Shown piece by piece: positions 9,224 to 18,509 of a DNA stretch of 64,000 nt. The stretch lies in the NCBI RefSeq assembly GCF_029946515.1, contig NZ_JARZHH010000038.1, forward strand, positions 1 through 64,000, in the 5' to 3' direction. The notes below the pieces were generated by a model. That model made no database searches and had not been told where the DNA came from. It was given only the letters and a program-made list of their open reading frames with translations. Positions within the stretch are counted from its first letter, which is position 1. Every line of letters starts with the position of its first letter. Position numbers and translations under genes: made by a program. Origin of the DNA: Polyangium sp. 6x1. Lineage in GTDB: Bacteria > Myxococcota_A > Polyangia > Polyangiales > Polyangiaceae.

Positions 9224-10183
9224 ATGCGCGTCTGCATTTTCTTCGACGGCAAGAATTTCCACTCCGGTTGGCGTGACGAGGCGGGAGGCCGGAGGCTCGC
9301 GTTTCCAAAGCTGTCGCGCTGGCTGGTCGAGCGCGTGGGCGGCTCGCTGCTTTGGGGCGCCTATTACTATACCGGCATCGAGATCGGCTCGGCCGCGGTG
9401 ACCGAAGGGCAGAAGAAGCTCGCGGGCTTCCTCGACATGCTCGAAGTGCAGCCCGGCTTTTTCGTGAAGCGTTTCCCGCGCAAAACGACGATGTTCCAGT
9501 GCGCCGCGTGCGGGGCCGAGAACCGGTATACACAGGAAAAAGAGGTCGACACGTCGATGGTCGCGGACATGCTGCGCCTCGCAGCCGTCAACGCGTTCGA
9601 CGTGCTCGTCCTCGTCTCGGGCGACTCCGATCACGCGCCGGCCGTCGAAGGCGTCCGGCAGCTCGGCCGCCAGGCCTACGTGTCGACCTGGGGGCGCGCG
9701 GGCCTATCGACGCGCCTGCGCAAGGCCGCGTTCGATCACATCGATCTGCTCGAAGGGCTCTCGTTTTTCGAGGATACCGAGGGCTCCGGCCCACCCGCGC
9801 CGCCCGGGCCCGAGCCGCGCTGGGCGAGCGAGGACATTCCCCCCGCCGTGCCGACGCCGCCCGCAGGGAGCGCCCTCCGCGAGGTGACGCACGACGAGTG
9901 CGAGGACCCCGAAGACGCCGACCCGAACGCGCCCGAATCCGCGCCGCCGTCGTACCAGCCCTCGGAGGACGAGTCGGTGTTCATCGAGGAGCTGCGCGCG
10001 GCCGAGCGGAGGCTGCGCAACGGGTACGTCGGGGCGAACTACTTCGTGACGCGCTGGCAATCGAACCGGCTCGATCCCTCACCCGACGGGCGTCGACGCA
10101 TGCTCGAGCACCTCGTGACGTCGCGGCTCATCGTGGTCTATCACGCGCCCGACGGAAACGCGGCGATCCGGGCGCGCGAGTAA
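9224..10183 (+). CDS. NYN-domain (LabA/PIN-like) putative ribonuclease
   Basis: 319 residues from ATG 9224, with a GTG directly before it as an alternative. The N-terminal ~185 residues are an NYN domain: ICIFFDGKNF-type strand with the first Asp, EVDTSMVADML, and LVLVSGDSDHAPAV supply the conserved acidic residues that bind Mg. A CAACG pair near residue 95 may form half of a metal site. Residues about 190-255 are an acidic, Pro-rich linker. The last ~65 residues form a separate helical domain, probably a winged-helix or OST-HTH-like RNA-binding module. The family includes RNA-cleaving and toxin-like nucleases; the target here is unknown. Confidence 0.85.
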   Translation: MRVCIFFDGKNFHSGWRDEAGGRRLAFPKLSRWLVERVGGSLLWGAYYYTGIEIGSAAVTEGQKKLAGFLDMLEVQPGFFVKRFPRKTTMFQCAACGAENRYTQEKEVDTSMVADMLRLAAVNAFDVLVLVSGDSDHAPAVEGVRQLGRQAYVSTWGRAGLSTRLRKAAFDHIDLLEGLSFFEDTEGSGPPAPPGPEPRWASEDIPPAVPTPPAGSALREVTHDECEDPEDADPNAPESAPPSYQPSEDESVFIEELRAAERRLRNGYVGANYFVTRWQSNRLDPSPDGRRRMLEHLVTSRLIVVYHAPDGNAAIRARE

Positions 10184-10209
10184 GCCATTTCAGCTCAAAG
10201 CGTTCGGGG

Positions 10210-11091
10210 TCAAAGGAAGAGGTCGCCGAGCAGCGGGAGCGCGCCGACGCGCACGTCCCGCGACGCACGCGCGAGGCGATCGGCGAGCGGGCCGAGGCCC
10301 ACGGCCGGCAGGGCGCGCACGGGCGCGTGCAGCGGCCGGAAGAAATCGTCCCAGTGCGAGAGCAGCACGGCCGCGGGCGAGACGGCGCGCATCACGCGCT
10401 CGGGCAGGTCGACCCCGCTGCGCCATCCCGCCGCGCAGAGCAGGAGCAGGTCGACGTGCCGCGGCGCGGGTTCGTCGGGCAAGAGCTCGGCGCTGCCGAG
10501 GTGGACGATCGTGCGGCCGGCGACCTCGATCTCCACGCGGAAGACGGCGCCGCAGCGGTAGCCCTCGGCGCGGACGGGGACGGCGTCGCAGTCGTCGATG
10601 TCGCCGGGGAACGGGACGCGGCCGAGGGCGAAGCGCGAGTGCGCGCTCGGGACGAAGCGCAGGCGGAAGGGGCCAACCTCGCGGACGATCGGGGTTTGTC
10701 CTGGCTCGCGCTCGACGACCTCGACGCGGGCCTCGAGCACGCCCGCGGCGCGGCAGAGCGCGGCGGCGGAGCGGGAGCCGAAGACACGCGCGCCGGTGCG
10801 CTTGGCGATGGCGGGCACGTCGAGGGCGTGGTCGAAGTGCGTGTGGCCGACGATCACCGCGTCCGCGCGGCGGATGTAGCGCCCGATGGCGCCGAGATCC
10901 GGGGCGATCGGCGAGGTGATGCAGCGGGTGAGCGAGGCGCGCGTGACGTAGGGGTCGAGCAGGAGGACGTGGTCCTCGCAGGTGATCTCGAAGCCCGCCG
11001 TGCCGAGCCAGCGGACCGTGACGGGGGAGCGGCCGGCCGGGCCCGCGAGGGCGAGGTCATCCGGCCGGAAAAACAGGCTCTCGGGGCGCAC
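10210..11091 (-). CDS. Metallo-beta-lactamase-fold hydrolase
   Basis: 293 residues, typical for UPF0173/UlaG-like MBL-fold proteins. The metal motif HTHFDHALD is present near residue 80. Further ligands are plausible at SAHSRF and HLGSAELL, and at LLSHWDDFF near residue 255. The early TVRWLGTAGFEI strand and LLLDPYVTR are typical of lactonase/UlaG-like members. There is no signal peptide, so it is probably cytoplasmic. The start is a GTG at 11091; no better start was found. It is convergent with the NYN gene (26 bp gap). Substrate unknown. Confidence 0.85.
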   Translation of the reverse strand: MRPESLFFRPDDLALAGPAGRSPVTVRWLGTAGFEITCEDHVLLLDPYVTRASLTRCITSPIAPDLGAIGRYIRRADAVIVGHTHFDHALDVPAIAKRTGARVFGSRSAAALCRAAGVLEARVEVVEREPGQTPIVREVGPFRLRFVPSAHSRFALGRVPFPGDIDDCDAVPVRAEGYRCGAVFRVEIEVAGRTIVHLGSAELLPDEPAPRHVDLLLLCAAGWRSGVDLPERVMRAVSPAAVLLSHWDDFFRPLHAPVRALPAVGLGPLADRLARASRDVRVGALPLLGDLFL

Positions 11092-11136
11092 GGCCGCGGG
11101 TATAGGCGCGACGCGTCGCGCGGGGAACGGTTTTTC

Positions 11137-11295
11137 TCAGCGTCGGCCGATCGGACGGAACAGGAGGCCCGTCACGGCGAAGGCGATGGAGATGACGAGC
11201 AGGACGTTGATCCACGGGCCCGCCGCGTAGACGCCCGTCACGGCGAGCAGCCAGGCGAGGAAAGCACCGACGGTGAGCCCCCAGAAGACCAGCAT
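11137..11295 (-). CDS. Small membrane protein, 52 aa
   Basis: The ATG at 11295 opens a 52-residue protein with two predicted membrane helices (about residues 4-22 and 27-45) and an RPIGRR ending. This layout matches the tiny DUF5670/Lmo0937-type membrane proteins. Nothing can be said about function. It lies 45 bp upstream of the MBL-fold gene on the same strand and 145 bp from the divergent acyl-CoA dehydrogenase gene. Confidence 0.6.
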   Translation of the reverse strand: MLVFWGLTVGAFLAWLLAVTGVYAAGPWINVLLVISIAFAVTGLLFRPIGRR

Positions 11296-11440
11296 CGCCC
11301 GGAGCCGTTGCGAAGGGCGTGCCCGGTCCGCGTGGGAAGGTTCGTCGCGGGGTCTGGGGTCCGGGCCCGGCTTGTCCGGGCGGAGCCACGCGCGCTTGGA
11401 TGAGGACGGCGCGGCGGCCTCTCGTGCTAGTGTCCCGCGC

Positions 11441-12598
11441 ATGAGCGACGTCGTCTTCGACCTCGAGAACCCGACCGAAGAGCACCGGATGCTGCGCCAG
11501 ATGGTGCGGAGCTTCGTCCGCGACGTGGTGGAGCCGCAGGCGGAAGAGCATGATCGCACGGGCACGCTGAACGTCCCGCTCCTGAAGCAGGCCGGAGAGC
11601 TCGGCCTGCTCGGGCTCACGATCCCGGAGAAGGACGGGGGCGCGGGCATGGACGCCGTGGGCTCGGTCGTCGTGCACCACGAGCTGTCGAAGAGCGATCC
11701 TGGCTTCTGCCTCGCGTACCTCGCGCACGCGGTGCTCTTCGTGAACAACTTCTACTACGCCTCGAACGAAGCGCAGCGCGAGCGCTGGCTGTCCAAGGTG
11801 ATCTCGGGCGAGTGGATCGGCGCGATGGGCATGACGGAGCCGTCGAGCGGCACCGACGTGCTCGGCATGCGCACCTCGGCGCGGCGCGAGGGCGACGGGT
11901 TCGTGATCAAGGGACACAAGGCGCTCATCACGAACGCGATCGATGCCGACGTGTTCATCGTCTACGCGAAGGTCGAGAGCGACGTGACGACGTTCGTCGT
12001 CGAGCGAAATACGCCCGGGTTTTCCGTCGGAAAGAAGACGGAGAAGATGGGCATGCGCGCGAGCACGTTGAGCGAGTTCATGCTCGACGACGTGTTCGTG
12101 CCGGCGGAGAACGTGCTCGGCACGGTGGGCGGAGGCGTGCGCAACATGATGCGCAACCTGGAGCTCGAGCGGCTCACGCTGGCGGCGATGAGCCTCGGCA
12201 TCGCGGACCGCTGTGTCGACATCATGGTGCGGTACGCGGCAGAGCGGACGAGCTTCGGCAAGTCGATCGCGGAGCACGGGCAGATCCAGCGGTACATCGG
12301 CGAGAGCTTCGCGAAGACGGAAGCCGCGCGGGCGCTCGTCTACAGCGTGGCGCGCGACGTGGGCCCGGCCAAACGCAACCGCATCGGCACGGACGCGGCG
12401 AAGCTCTTCGCGGCGCCGGTGGGCAAGGAGGTCGCCGACAACGCGATGCAGGTCCTCGGCGGCTGGGGGTACTGCAACGAGTACAAGGTCGAGCGGTTCC
12501 TGCGCGACGCGAAGCTCCTGGAGATCGGCGGCGGGACGCTGGAGTCGCACCAGAAGAACCTGACGAAAGAGCTCCTGCGGAAGGTGAAGCAGGAGTAA
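11441..12598 (+). CDS. Acyl-CoA dehydrogenase (isovaleryl-CoA-dehydrogenase-like)
   Basis: 385 residues, the normal ACAD length. Family blocks are present: GAMGMTEPSSGTDV (FAD/substrate loop), MGMRAS, RTSFGKSI, and LGGWGYCNEYKVERFLRDAKLLEIGGGT. The usual C-terminal catalytic Glu of MCAD-type enzymes is replaced by Gly in EIGGGT. A Glu is present in LELERLTLA, the position used by isovaleryl-CoA dehydrogenase. A role in alpha,beta-dehydrogenation of a branched acyl-CoA (leucine or branched fatty-acid metabolism) is therefore inferred. The start is the ATG at 11441. No electron-transfer partner gene is adjacent. Family is certain; the substrate is tentative. Confidence 0.92.
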   Translation: MSDVVFDLENPTEEHRMLRQMVRSFVRDVVEPQAEEHDRTGTLNVPLLKQAGELGLLGLTIPEKDGGAGMDAVGSVVVHHELSKSDPGFCLAYLAHAVLFVNNFYYASNEAQRERWLSKVISGEWIGAMGMTEPSSGTDVLGMRTSARREGDGFVIKGHKALITNAIDADVFIVYAKVESDVTTFVVERNTPGFSVGKKTEKMGMRASTLSEFMLDDVFVPAENVLGTVGGGVRNMMRNLELERLTLAAMSLGIADRCVDIMVRYAAERTSFGKSIAEHGQIQRYIGESFAKTEAARALVYSVARDVGPAKRNRIGTDAAKLFAAPVGKEVADNAMQVLGGWGYCNEYKVERFLRDAKLLEIGGGTLESHQKNLTKELLRKVKQE

Positions 12599-12606
12599 GG
12601 CGTGCC

Positions 12607-13350
12607 TCAAGCGACGGGGACGAGGTTGTAGACGTCGACGTCGACGCCGGGGCTGTAGAGCGCGAGCGGCTCGCCCGTGGGCGCGGGCAAACCCGCGGCC
12701 GCGACCATTCCGTCGCACCACGATTCGACCCGCGCCTCGTGGAGCGGATACGGCACGTGGTGGACGCGCCCGAGCGACAAACCCGAGCGGGTGCGGGCAT
12801 AAAGAATGTACCGCTCGGCGAAGAAATGCGTGAGCGTCCCGGGTTTGGCGGAGCCGATCGATTCGCCGATCTGGTAGCGCGCCTCGAAGTCTGCGGGCTT
12901 CGGGCCGGGGAAGAGACGCTTGCTCCGGTACGCGACGGTGCTGCCCGAGACGTCGAGGCGCATCGAGGCGCGGTGGTACGGCAGGTGCCAGCCGGCGCGC
13001 GCGACGGCCACCGCAATCGTGGCCGCCGCGTCGAGGCTGAAGAACCAGACGCCGGGATCCTTGCCGCGAAGGTGCACGTACGTGCGCACGTTGAGCTCGT
13101 GAAAGTGCGAGACCCCCGGCACGGACGGCGACCATCGGGGCGCGACGTCGCGCATCGTGAAGGGCACGACCCCGACCCACGCTTTTCCCTCGAACGTGTC
13201 GACCGAGAGCTCGGGGGGCAAGAGCCTCGCGATCGCCTCGGCGGGCACCTCCCAGTGCAGGAAAAGCAGGGTTCGCCACCGCTGGAAGCCGGCAGGCCGG
13301 CCCGGCGGGCGTTCGGCGGGTGAGAGGCGGTCGATCATCGTGGGGAACAT
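12607..13350 (-). CDS. DUF2071 (YqjF family) protein
   Basis: 247 residues starting MFPTMIDRL. A GGAAGAGG ribosome site just upstream supports ATG 13350 over an internal ATG 12 bp later. The family signature is clear: LLFLHWEVPAEAIARLLPPELSVDTFEGKAWVG, divided here into its recognised blocks HWEVP, LLPP and VGVVPF, plus HELNVRTYV in the middle. It is a soluble beta-barrel-like family of unknown biochemical role, widespread in bacteria. It converges with the acyl-CoA dehydrogenase gene (8 bp gap) and diverges from holA, with a 54-bp shared promoter region. Confidence 0.88.
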   Translation of the reverse strand: MFPTMIDRLSPAERPPGRPAGFQRWRTLLFLHWEVPAEAIARLLPPELSVDTFEGKAWVGVVPFTMRDVAPRWSPSVPGVSHFHELNVRTYVHLRGKDPGVWFFSLDAAATIAVAVARAGWHLPYHRASMRLDVSGSTVAYRSKRLFPGPKPADFEARYQIGESIGSAKPGTLTHFFAERYILYARTRSGLSLGRVHHVPYPLHEARVESWCDGMVAAAGLPAPTGEPLALYSPGVDVDVYNLVPVA

Positions 13351-13404
13351 GGTACCTCTTCCCGCGCTTGACGCGCCCCTCCGGAGGGACGAACGAGGTA
13401 GCCA

Positions 13405-14463
13405 GTGACGCCCGAGCAAGCCATCCAGGAAGCCACGAAAGGGACCTTGCGGCCCGTCTATCTCGTGCTCGGCGAGGAGCGGTACCTCGCCGACGAGGTC
13501 GTGGCCGCCCTGCGTGAAGCGACGATGAAGGGCGGCATCGCGGGGTTCAACGAGGACAAGTTCACGGCCGGCGAGGCGAGCGTGGACGCGGTCCTCTCGG
13601 CCTCGAAGATGGTGCCGATGATGGCCAAGCTGAGGTTCGTCCTCGCGCGGGGCCTCGAGCGCTGGGAGAAGAAGGGCGACGGCGACGAGGACGAGGGCGG
13701 CAGGGGCGCGTCCGAGGGCAAACGTGGCGCAAAGGATTTGAGCCCGCTCGACGCGCTCGCCGAGTACGCGAAGGCGCCGATCCAGAGCACGGTGCTCGTG
13801 CTTTCGGCGACGAAGCTCCACGGGCAACGCAAGATCGTGACGGCGGGGAAGAAGGAAGATTTCCTCGTCAACTGCGAGCCCCTGAGCCGCAAGGCGCTGC
13901 CGATGAAGATCCGGGAGCTCACGAAGAAACAGGGGCACGACATCGCGCCGGACGTGGCCGATCACCTGGCCGAGATCGCCGGGCCCGAGCTCGGATACGT
14001 GGCGGACGCGATCAACCGTCTCTGCCTGTTCGTCGGGGAGGGCAAGCCGATCACGGAGGACGCGGTCGTGACCATGGTGGCGAGGGTCCGGCCGAGCTCG
14101 GTGTGGGAGCTGCTCGACGCGCTCACGAGGCGCAAGCTCGACAAGGCGCTCGCGGTGCTCGCGGACGTGGTGGATTCGAAGGACGGAGGGCTGCCGCTGC
14201 TCGGGCTCGTCGCGTCGAACGTGCGCAAGATGGTGAAAATGGATTCGGCGCTGCGGGCGGGGTCGAACGTGAACGAGGCGGCCGCGCGCGCGGGCATTCC
14301 GCCGTTCAAGGCGCAGGAGACGGCGCAGACGTTGAAATCGCTGCCGCGGGGGACACTGCCCGCGTGGGTGCGCCTGCTGGCGGAGGCGGATCGAGCGCTC
14401 AAGGGCTCGAAACGCACGCCGCAGGCGGTGCTCGAGACGATGGTGATATCGATGTGTCGGTGA
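13405..14463 (+). CDS. holA: DNA polymerase III delta subunit
   Basis: 352 residues, close to the usual ~340. HolA is the clamp-loader delta subunit that opens the beta clamp during replication. Family features: LRPVYLVLGEERYLADEVVAAL split across the N-terminal Rossmann-like domain, a central LSPLDALAEYAKAP / VLVLSATKL block, and C-terminal SSVWELLDALTRRKLDKAL and PQAVLETMVISM. A charged low-complexity insert rich in Gly/Asp/Glu/Lys (about residues 90-112) interrupts the N-terminal domain. The start is GTG 13405 with ACGAGG upstream. It is convergent with plsC. Confidence 0.93.
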   Translation: MTPEQAIQEATKGTLRPVYLVLGEERYLADEVVAALREATMKGGIAGFNEDKFTAGEASVDAVLSASKMVPMMAKLRFVLARGLERWEKKGDGDEDEGGRGASEGKRGAKDLSPLDALAEYAKAPIQSTVLVLSATKLHGQRKIVTAGKKEDFLVNCEPLSRKALPMKIRELTKKQGHDIAPDVADHLAEIAGPELGYVADAINRLCLFVGEGKPITEDAVVTMVARVRPSSVWELLDALTRRKLDKALAVLADVVDSKDGGLPLLGLVASNVRKMVKMDSALRAGSNVNEAAARAGIPPFKAQETAQTLKSLPRGTLPAWVRLLAEADRALKGSKRTPQAVLETMVISMCR

Positions 14464-14466
14464 GGC

Positions 14467-15285
14467 TCAGGCGGGGGGCGGGGCTTCGATCGCGACCGGG
14501 GCTCTTGGCGCGTCGCTCTCGGCGCCGTCCTCGGCGGGGAGCGTCGGCATCCACTTGCCGAGCCGCTCGAAGGCCGCCGAGATATCGCCGCGCACGCGGG
14601 CCTTCAGCGTTTCGAGGTCGTCCATCGTCATTCCTTTGACCTCGACAGGCGGCAGGACCTCGATGCGGGCCTGGCATTTCACGCCGAAGACCCAGGAGTT
14701 CTTGGGGATCGCGTGGCGCGTGCCGGCGACCGCGACGGGCAGGATGGGGATGCCCGTCTCGAGGGCGAGGCGGAAGGCGCCGTCCTTGAAGGGCTTGATT
14801 TCACCGTCGGAGGAGCGCGTGCCTTCGGGGAAGATCATCACGCTCATGCCGCGGTCGAGGTACCATTTGCAGCGCTCCATCGCCGATTTCGCGCTCTCGC
14901 GCTCGCCGCGGCGGAGCGGGATGTCGCCGGCCATGCTCATCATCCAGCCGAGGCCCGGGACCTTGAAATTGGACTCCTTCGAGAGCCATTTCATTTCCCA
15001 GGGCAAATAGCTGATCGCGGGGATGTCGGCGATCGACTGGTGATTGGCGACGACGATGAAAGGCCCGCTGTTCTTGGGCCTTTGCCAGCCGGAGACCTTC
15101 ACGCTCCAGAGCGGATTCAAGCGGACGAGCATCGTGCCGCAAATGCGGAAGAACCTGCCCGTGATTTTGCGGACGCGGTCGAATGGTGTGGTCGTGACGA
15201 AAACAACCGCGACCGCGCCGGTCGACAACGTCACGACGGCGATGATCTCGAACCAGTTCCAGAGCGAAACAAGCTTGGCCTTCAT
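14467..15285 (-). CDS. plsC: 1-acyl-sn-glycerol-3-phosphate acyltransferase
   Basis: 272 residues from ATG 15285; an ATG at 15351 would add 22. The enzyme acylates lysophosphatidate to phosphatidate at the inner membrane. An N-terminal membrane helix (about residues 8-30) precedes the acyltransferase domain. The catalytic NHQSIAD (the NHxxxxD motif) lies near residue 80, and the substrate-binding FPEGTRS near residue 150. PLRRGERESAK and LPVAVAGTR complete the family blocks. A short acidic/Pro tail follows. It converges on holA with a 3-bp gap. No clear ribosome site separates the two starts. Confidence 0.92.
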   Translation of the reverse strand: MKAKLVSLWNWFEIIAVVTLSTGAVAVVFVTTTPFDRVRKITGRFFRICGTMLVRLNPLWSVKVSGWQRPKNSGPFIVVANHQSIADIPAISYLPWEMKWLSKESNFKVPGLGWMMSMAGDIPLRRGERESAKSAMERCKWYLDRGMSVMIFPEGTRSSDGEIKPFKDGAFRLALETGIPILPVAVAGTRHAIPKNSWVFGVKCQARIEVLPPVEVKGMTMDDLETLKARVRGDISAAFERLGKWMPTLPAEDGAESDAPRAPVAIEAPPPA

Positions 15286-15452
15286 GGAGGAAGGCCCATC
15301 TTTACCCGAGCCCTGAAAAGCCGGCAAGAGGAGGGGGGCTGTTTCGAGCATGACGCAATGCGCGTCTTGCGCTGCGTCGTTGGATATCGTGCAATCGTGA
15401 CGAGAAGCTGACAGAACGAGGGTGATAACCCTACATTCGTCTCGCAGCGCGG

Positions 15453-16763
15453 TTATTTTTTACCGCCCTTGCCACCGCCGCCGCCCTTCGCGTCGCCGCC
15501 GCCCTTCGAGCCACCGCCGCTGGGCTTCGAGCTGCCGCCGCCGCCCTTCGAGCCGCCGCTGCTTCGCGCGCTGCTGCCGTGATCGTCGTGGCCGCCGCCC
15601 TTCGAGCTACCGCCGCTCTTCGCGCTGCCGCCGTGATCGTGGCCGCCCTTCGCGTCGCGGCCGCGATCGTCGTCGCCGCCGCCCTTCGCCTTGCTGCTGC
15701 CGGGGTGCACGGCGTCATCCGATTTGAAGCCGCCGCTGTCGCGGGCGAAGGTGCCGTCCTGGCCGAAATGCCGGCCATTGTCGCCCTTCTTGTGGTGGTG
15801 GTGGTCGTCGTCGTCGTGGTCCTCGAACCTCGCCTTCACGTGCGCGCGACCATAAACGTCGACGCCGCTGTCGAAGCCGCCCCGGATGCCGAAGCGGACG
15901 CGCGGCGCGCTGGCGATGCGCACCCTGGCCGTGGGCGCATAAATGCGGATGCCGGGGCGATAACCCCAGATCGCCGCGTGCGTGACCGCGCCGATGCTGA
16001 GCGACGCCGTGACCCGCAGCGGATTGAGCAGCGCCGCGGAGGCGCCGAGCTTCGCCGAGAAATAGAATCCGGACGGCTCGGGGTCGAAATTGACGAACCG
16101 AGTCTCCTCGGCGACGAAGCCCATCCGCAGCTTGCGCGTCTCGAGCCGCACGGGCTTGAGGTTCACGTCGAGCACGTACACGCGCGTCTCGCCCGTGTCC
16201 GCGTCCGCGACCATCTCCAGCCGATCCTCGCCGACGATCTGGATCGTACCGCCGTGCGGGCCCACGGTCTCGTCGGGCAGCTTCGCCTCGGCCGTCACCT
16301 TCGCGCCCGCCACGAGCTCGGCCGTGCCGCCCACGGGCACGTGGATGACGCCGGTCCAGGGTTTGCCCGAGACCGTCACCGTGTAGTCGACCTCGGTCAG
16401 ATCCGCTTCGAGCTTCGGCCCGGTCGCGACGAGCAGCCCCGTCTTTGCGTCGAGCACGAGCGGCACCGTCTTCGGTTCGCTGCCCTCGATCTTGTAGATG
16501 ACCGAGCCGCTGACGTCCTCCTTGACGCGCCCGGTCGCGGTGGCGCTGACCGCGGCCTTCACCTGGCCGTCGGAGTCGATGCGCCAGGCGACCGTGCCCT
16601 CGTCGTGCTCCTCGACGAGCGCCTCCGCCCCGAGATCCGCGTTGACGGCCGCCTCGGCCTCGACGTTGACCGCGGGCGCGGGGGCCTCGCTGCTGCTGCT
16701 GCTGCAAGCCGACGCGAACACGAGAACGAGAGACGCGAGCGATACGTGAGCAAAGCGGGTCAT
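15453..16763 (-). CDS. Lipoprotein with His/Asp cluster and long Gly/Ser/Lys/Asp tail
   Basis: 436 residues from ATG 16763, preceded by GGAGG at proper spacing. The lipobox is ASAC near residue 20. Residues about 30-310 are a beta-rich extracytoplasmic region. A cluster of Asp and His (DHDDDDHHHHKKGD) follows. The last ~100 residues are a low-complexity tail of Gly, Ser, Lys, Asp and His in short repeats. The cluster could bind divalent metal and the tail could attach to envelope polymers; both are inference. The tail is encoded by an imperfect GCC/GCG repeat at 15453-15700. Family unknown. Confidence 0.75.
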   Translation of the reverse strand: MTRFAHVSLASLVLVFASACSSSSSEAPAPAVNVEAEAAVNADLGAEALVEEHDEGTVAWRIDSDGQVKAAVSATATGRVKEDVSGSVIYKIEGSEPKTVPLVLDAKTGLLVATGPKLEADLTEVDYTVTVSGKPWTGVIHVPVGGTAELVAGAKVTAEAKLPDETVGPHGGTIQIVGEDRLEMVADADTGETRVYVLDVNLKPVRLETRKLRMGFVAEETRFVNFDPEPSGFYFSAKLGASAALLNPLRVTASLSIGAVTHAAIWGYRPGIRIYAPTARVRIASAPRVRFGIRGGFDSGVDVYGRAHVKARFEDHDDDDHHHHKKGDNGRHFGQDGTFARDSGGFKSDDAVHPGSSKAKGGGDDDRGRDAKGGHDHGGSAKSGGSSKGGGHDDHGSSARSSGGSKGGGGSSKPSGGGSKGGGDAKGGGGGKGGKK

Positions 16764-17084
16764 GAGGTTCCCTCCGTCCTTCCCTTTCTGCATACACTGC
16801 GCCTGACGAGGAGATCATCAAAAAGGTCCAATTCCCCTCGAAAATACCGCGCGTCGGCACGGTTTCGACGGTGATCGGTCACTGCATGTACCACCCGACG
16901 AGACCAACCTCGCATTCATTTTTGCAGACAGGACGGTGTTTTCCCATTTCAACGGCCATCAATGGCGACAATGTTATGGCGCCGTCCGCGCCCTCGGCGC
17001 CCCGCCACGTCCGTCCGCGGGGGCCTCGAAGGCGCTTCGCCGTTCGCTAGGGGGTCCCGGGCGGCCGTGCTAGCTTCGGCGCCG
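16764..17084. other. Intergenic region between divergent lipoprotein and glmU genes
   Basis: No credible gene, RNA or strong repeat is visible. It is comparatively AT-rich around 16800-16960, consistent with promoters for both divergent genes. Confidence 0.5.
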
Positions 17085-18506
17085 ATGACGACCGAAGCCT
17101 CCCCCTCCCTCACCGCCATCGTGCTCGCCGCCGGGCAAGGCACGCGTATGAAGAGCGCGAAGCCGAAGGTGCTCCACACGCTCTGCGGCCGGCCGATGGT
17201 CGACTACGCCATCGAAGCGGCCCTCGCCGCGGGCTGCGGGGACGTCGTGGTCGTCGTGGGGTATGGCCGGGACGAGCTCGCCACGCACCTCGCCAAGGCG
17301 TTCGGCGATCGCGTGCGGACGGCGGTGCAAGAGGCCCAGCGCGGGACCGGAGACGCGGTGCGCGCGGCCCTGCCGGCGCTCGATCCCGCGGCCGAGCGCG
17401 TGCTCGTGCTCTGCGGGGATACACCGCTGCTCGATCCGGCCGAGCTCGTGCGGCTCGCACGCTCGATCGAGGGCGGCGCGCCGGTCGCGATGCTGACGGC
17501 GATGACCGAGGATCCGACGGGGTACGGGCGCGTGCTGCGGGACGCCGAGGGAAACATCTTCGCCGTGCGGGAGCATCGCGACGCGACCGAGGAGGAGCGG
17601 CGCGTGCGCGAGGTGAACACGGGCGTGTACGTGGCGCGGTCGGCCTTTTTGCGAGAATCGGTGGCGGGGCTCTCGCCGAACAATGCGCAGGGCGAGCTTT
17701 ATCTGACCGATATCGTGGCCGTCGGAGCAAAGGCGGGCGGGGTCGCCTCCGTGCGGGCCGAGAGCGCGGCGGCGCTCGTGGGCGTGAACGATCGGGCGCA
17801 GCTCGCCGCGGCCGAGGACATCCTGTACGGGCGCATCGCGGACCGGATCCGGCGCGCGGGCGCGACGGTGCGGGCGACGGCGCGGATCGACGCGACCGTG
17901 GTCGTCGAGCCGGACGCGGTGATCGAGCATTACGTGGTTCTGCGCGGGAAAACCCGTATCGGGACGAGCGCGCGGATCGACGTGGGGTCGGTGCTCTCGG
18001 ACGTGGAGGTCGCGCCCTCGGCCCTGGTGAAACCGTATTCGATCGCGAGCGATTCGACGATCGGCGAGAATGCGCAAATCGGGCCGTTCTCGCACCTGCG
18101 CCCGGAGAGCCGCATCGAGGCCGAGGCGCACATCGGCAATTTCGTCGAGACGAAGAAGACCGTGGTCCGCCGCGGGGCGAAGGCCAATCACCTCGCTTAT
18201 CTCGGCGACGGCGACATCGGCGAGGGCGCGAACATCGGCGCGGGGACCATTTTCTGCAATTACGACGGGTTCAAGAAGCACCGCACCGAGATCGGCGCGG
18301 GCGCGTTCATCGGCAGCGATACGCAGATCATCGCGCCTGTGCGCATCGGCGTGGGCGCGTACGTCGCGACGGGCACGACGGTCACGCGCGACGTGCCAGA
18401 CGACGCGCTGGCCATTGCCCGGGTGAAACAGGAGAACAAAGAGGGCTACGCCTCGCGGCTCAAGGCGCGGCTCAAGGCGAGCGTGATCAAGAAGTCGGGC
18501 GGCTGA
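17085..18506 (+). CDS. glmU: Bifunctional UDP-N-acetylglucosamine pyrophosphorylase / glucosamine-1-phosphate acetyltransferase
   Basis: 473 residues, the normal GlmU length. It makes UDP-GlcNAc for peptidoglycan and LPS: acetyl transfer to GlcN-1-P, then uridylyl transfer. The N-terminal pyrophosphorylase has LAAGQGTRMKS(A)KPKVLH, CGDTPLL and a GTGDA-type loop (RGTGDAV). The C-terminal left-handed beta-helix shows many hexapeptide repeats (IGTSARIDVGS, IGENAQIGPF, HIGNFVETKK, NHLAYLGD, ANIGAGTIFCNYDG), including the acetyltransferase His/Asn/Tyr set. I chose ATG 17085 because it is directly followed by the first strand. It converges with ribA, 3 bp apart. Confidence 0.97.
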   Translation: MTTEASPSLTAIVLAAGQGTRMKSAKPKVLHTLCGRPMVDYAIEAALAAGCGDVVVVVGYGRDELATHLAKAFGDRVRTAVQEAQRGTGDAVRAALPALDPAAERVLVLCGDTPLLDPAELVRLARSIEGGAPVAMLTAMTEDPTGYGRVLRDAEGNIFAVREHRDATEEERRVREVNTGVYVARSAFLRESVAGLSPNNAQGELYLTDIVAVGAKAGGVASVRAESAAALVGVNDRAQLAAAEDILYGRIADRIRRAGATVRATARIDATVVVEPDAVIEHYVVLRGKTRIGTSARIDVGSVLSDVEVAPSALVKPYSIASDSTIGENAQIGPFSHLRPESRIEAEAHIGNFVETKKTVVRRGAKANHLAYLGDGDIGEGANIGAGTIFCNYDGFKKHRTEIGAGAFIGSDTQIIAPVRIGVGAYVATGTTVTRDVPDDALAIARVKQENKEGYASRLKARLKASVIKKSGG

Positions 18507-18509
18507 GCC

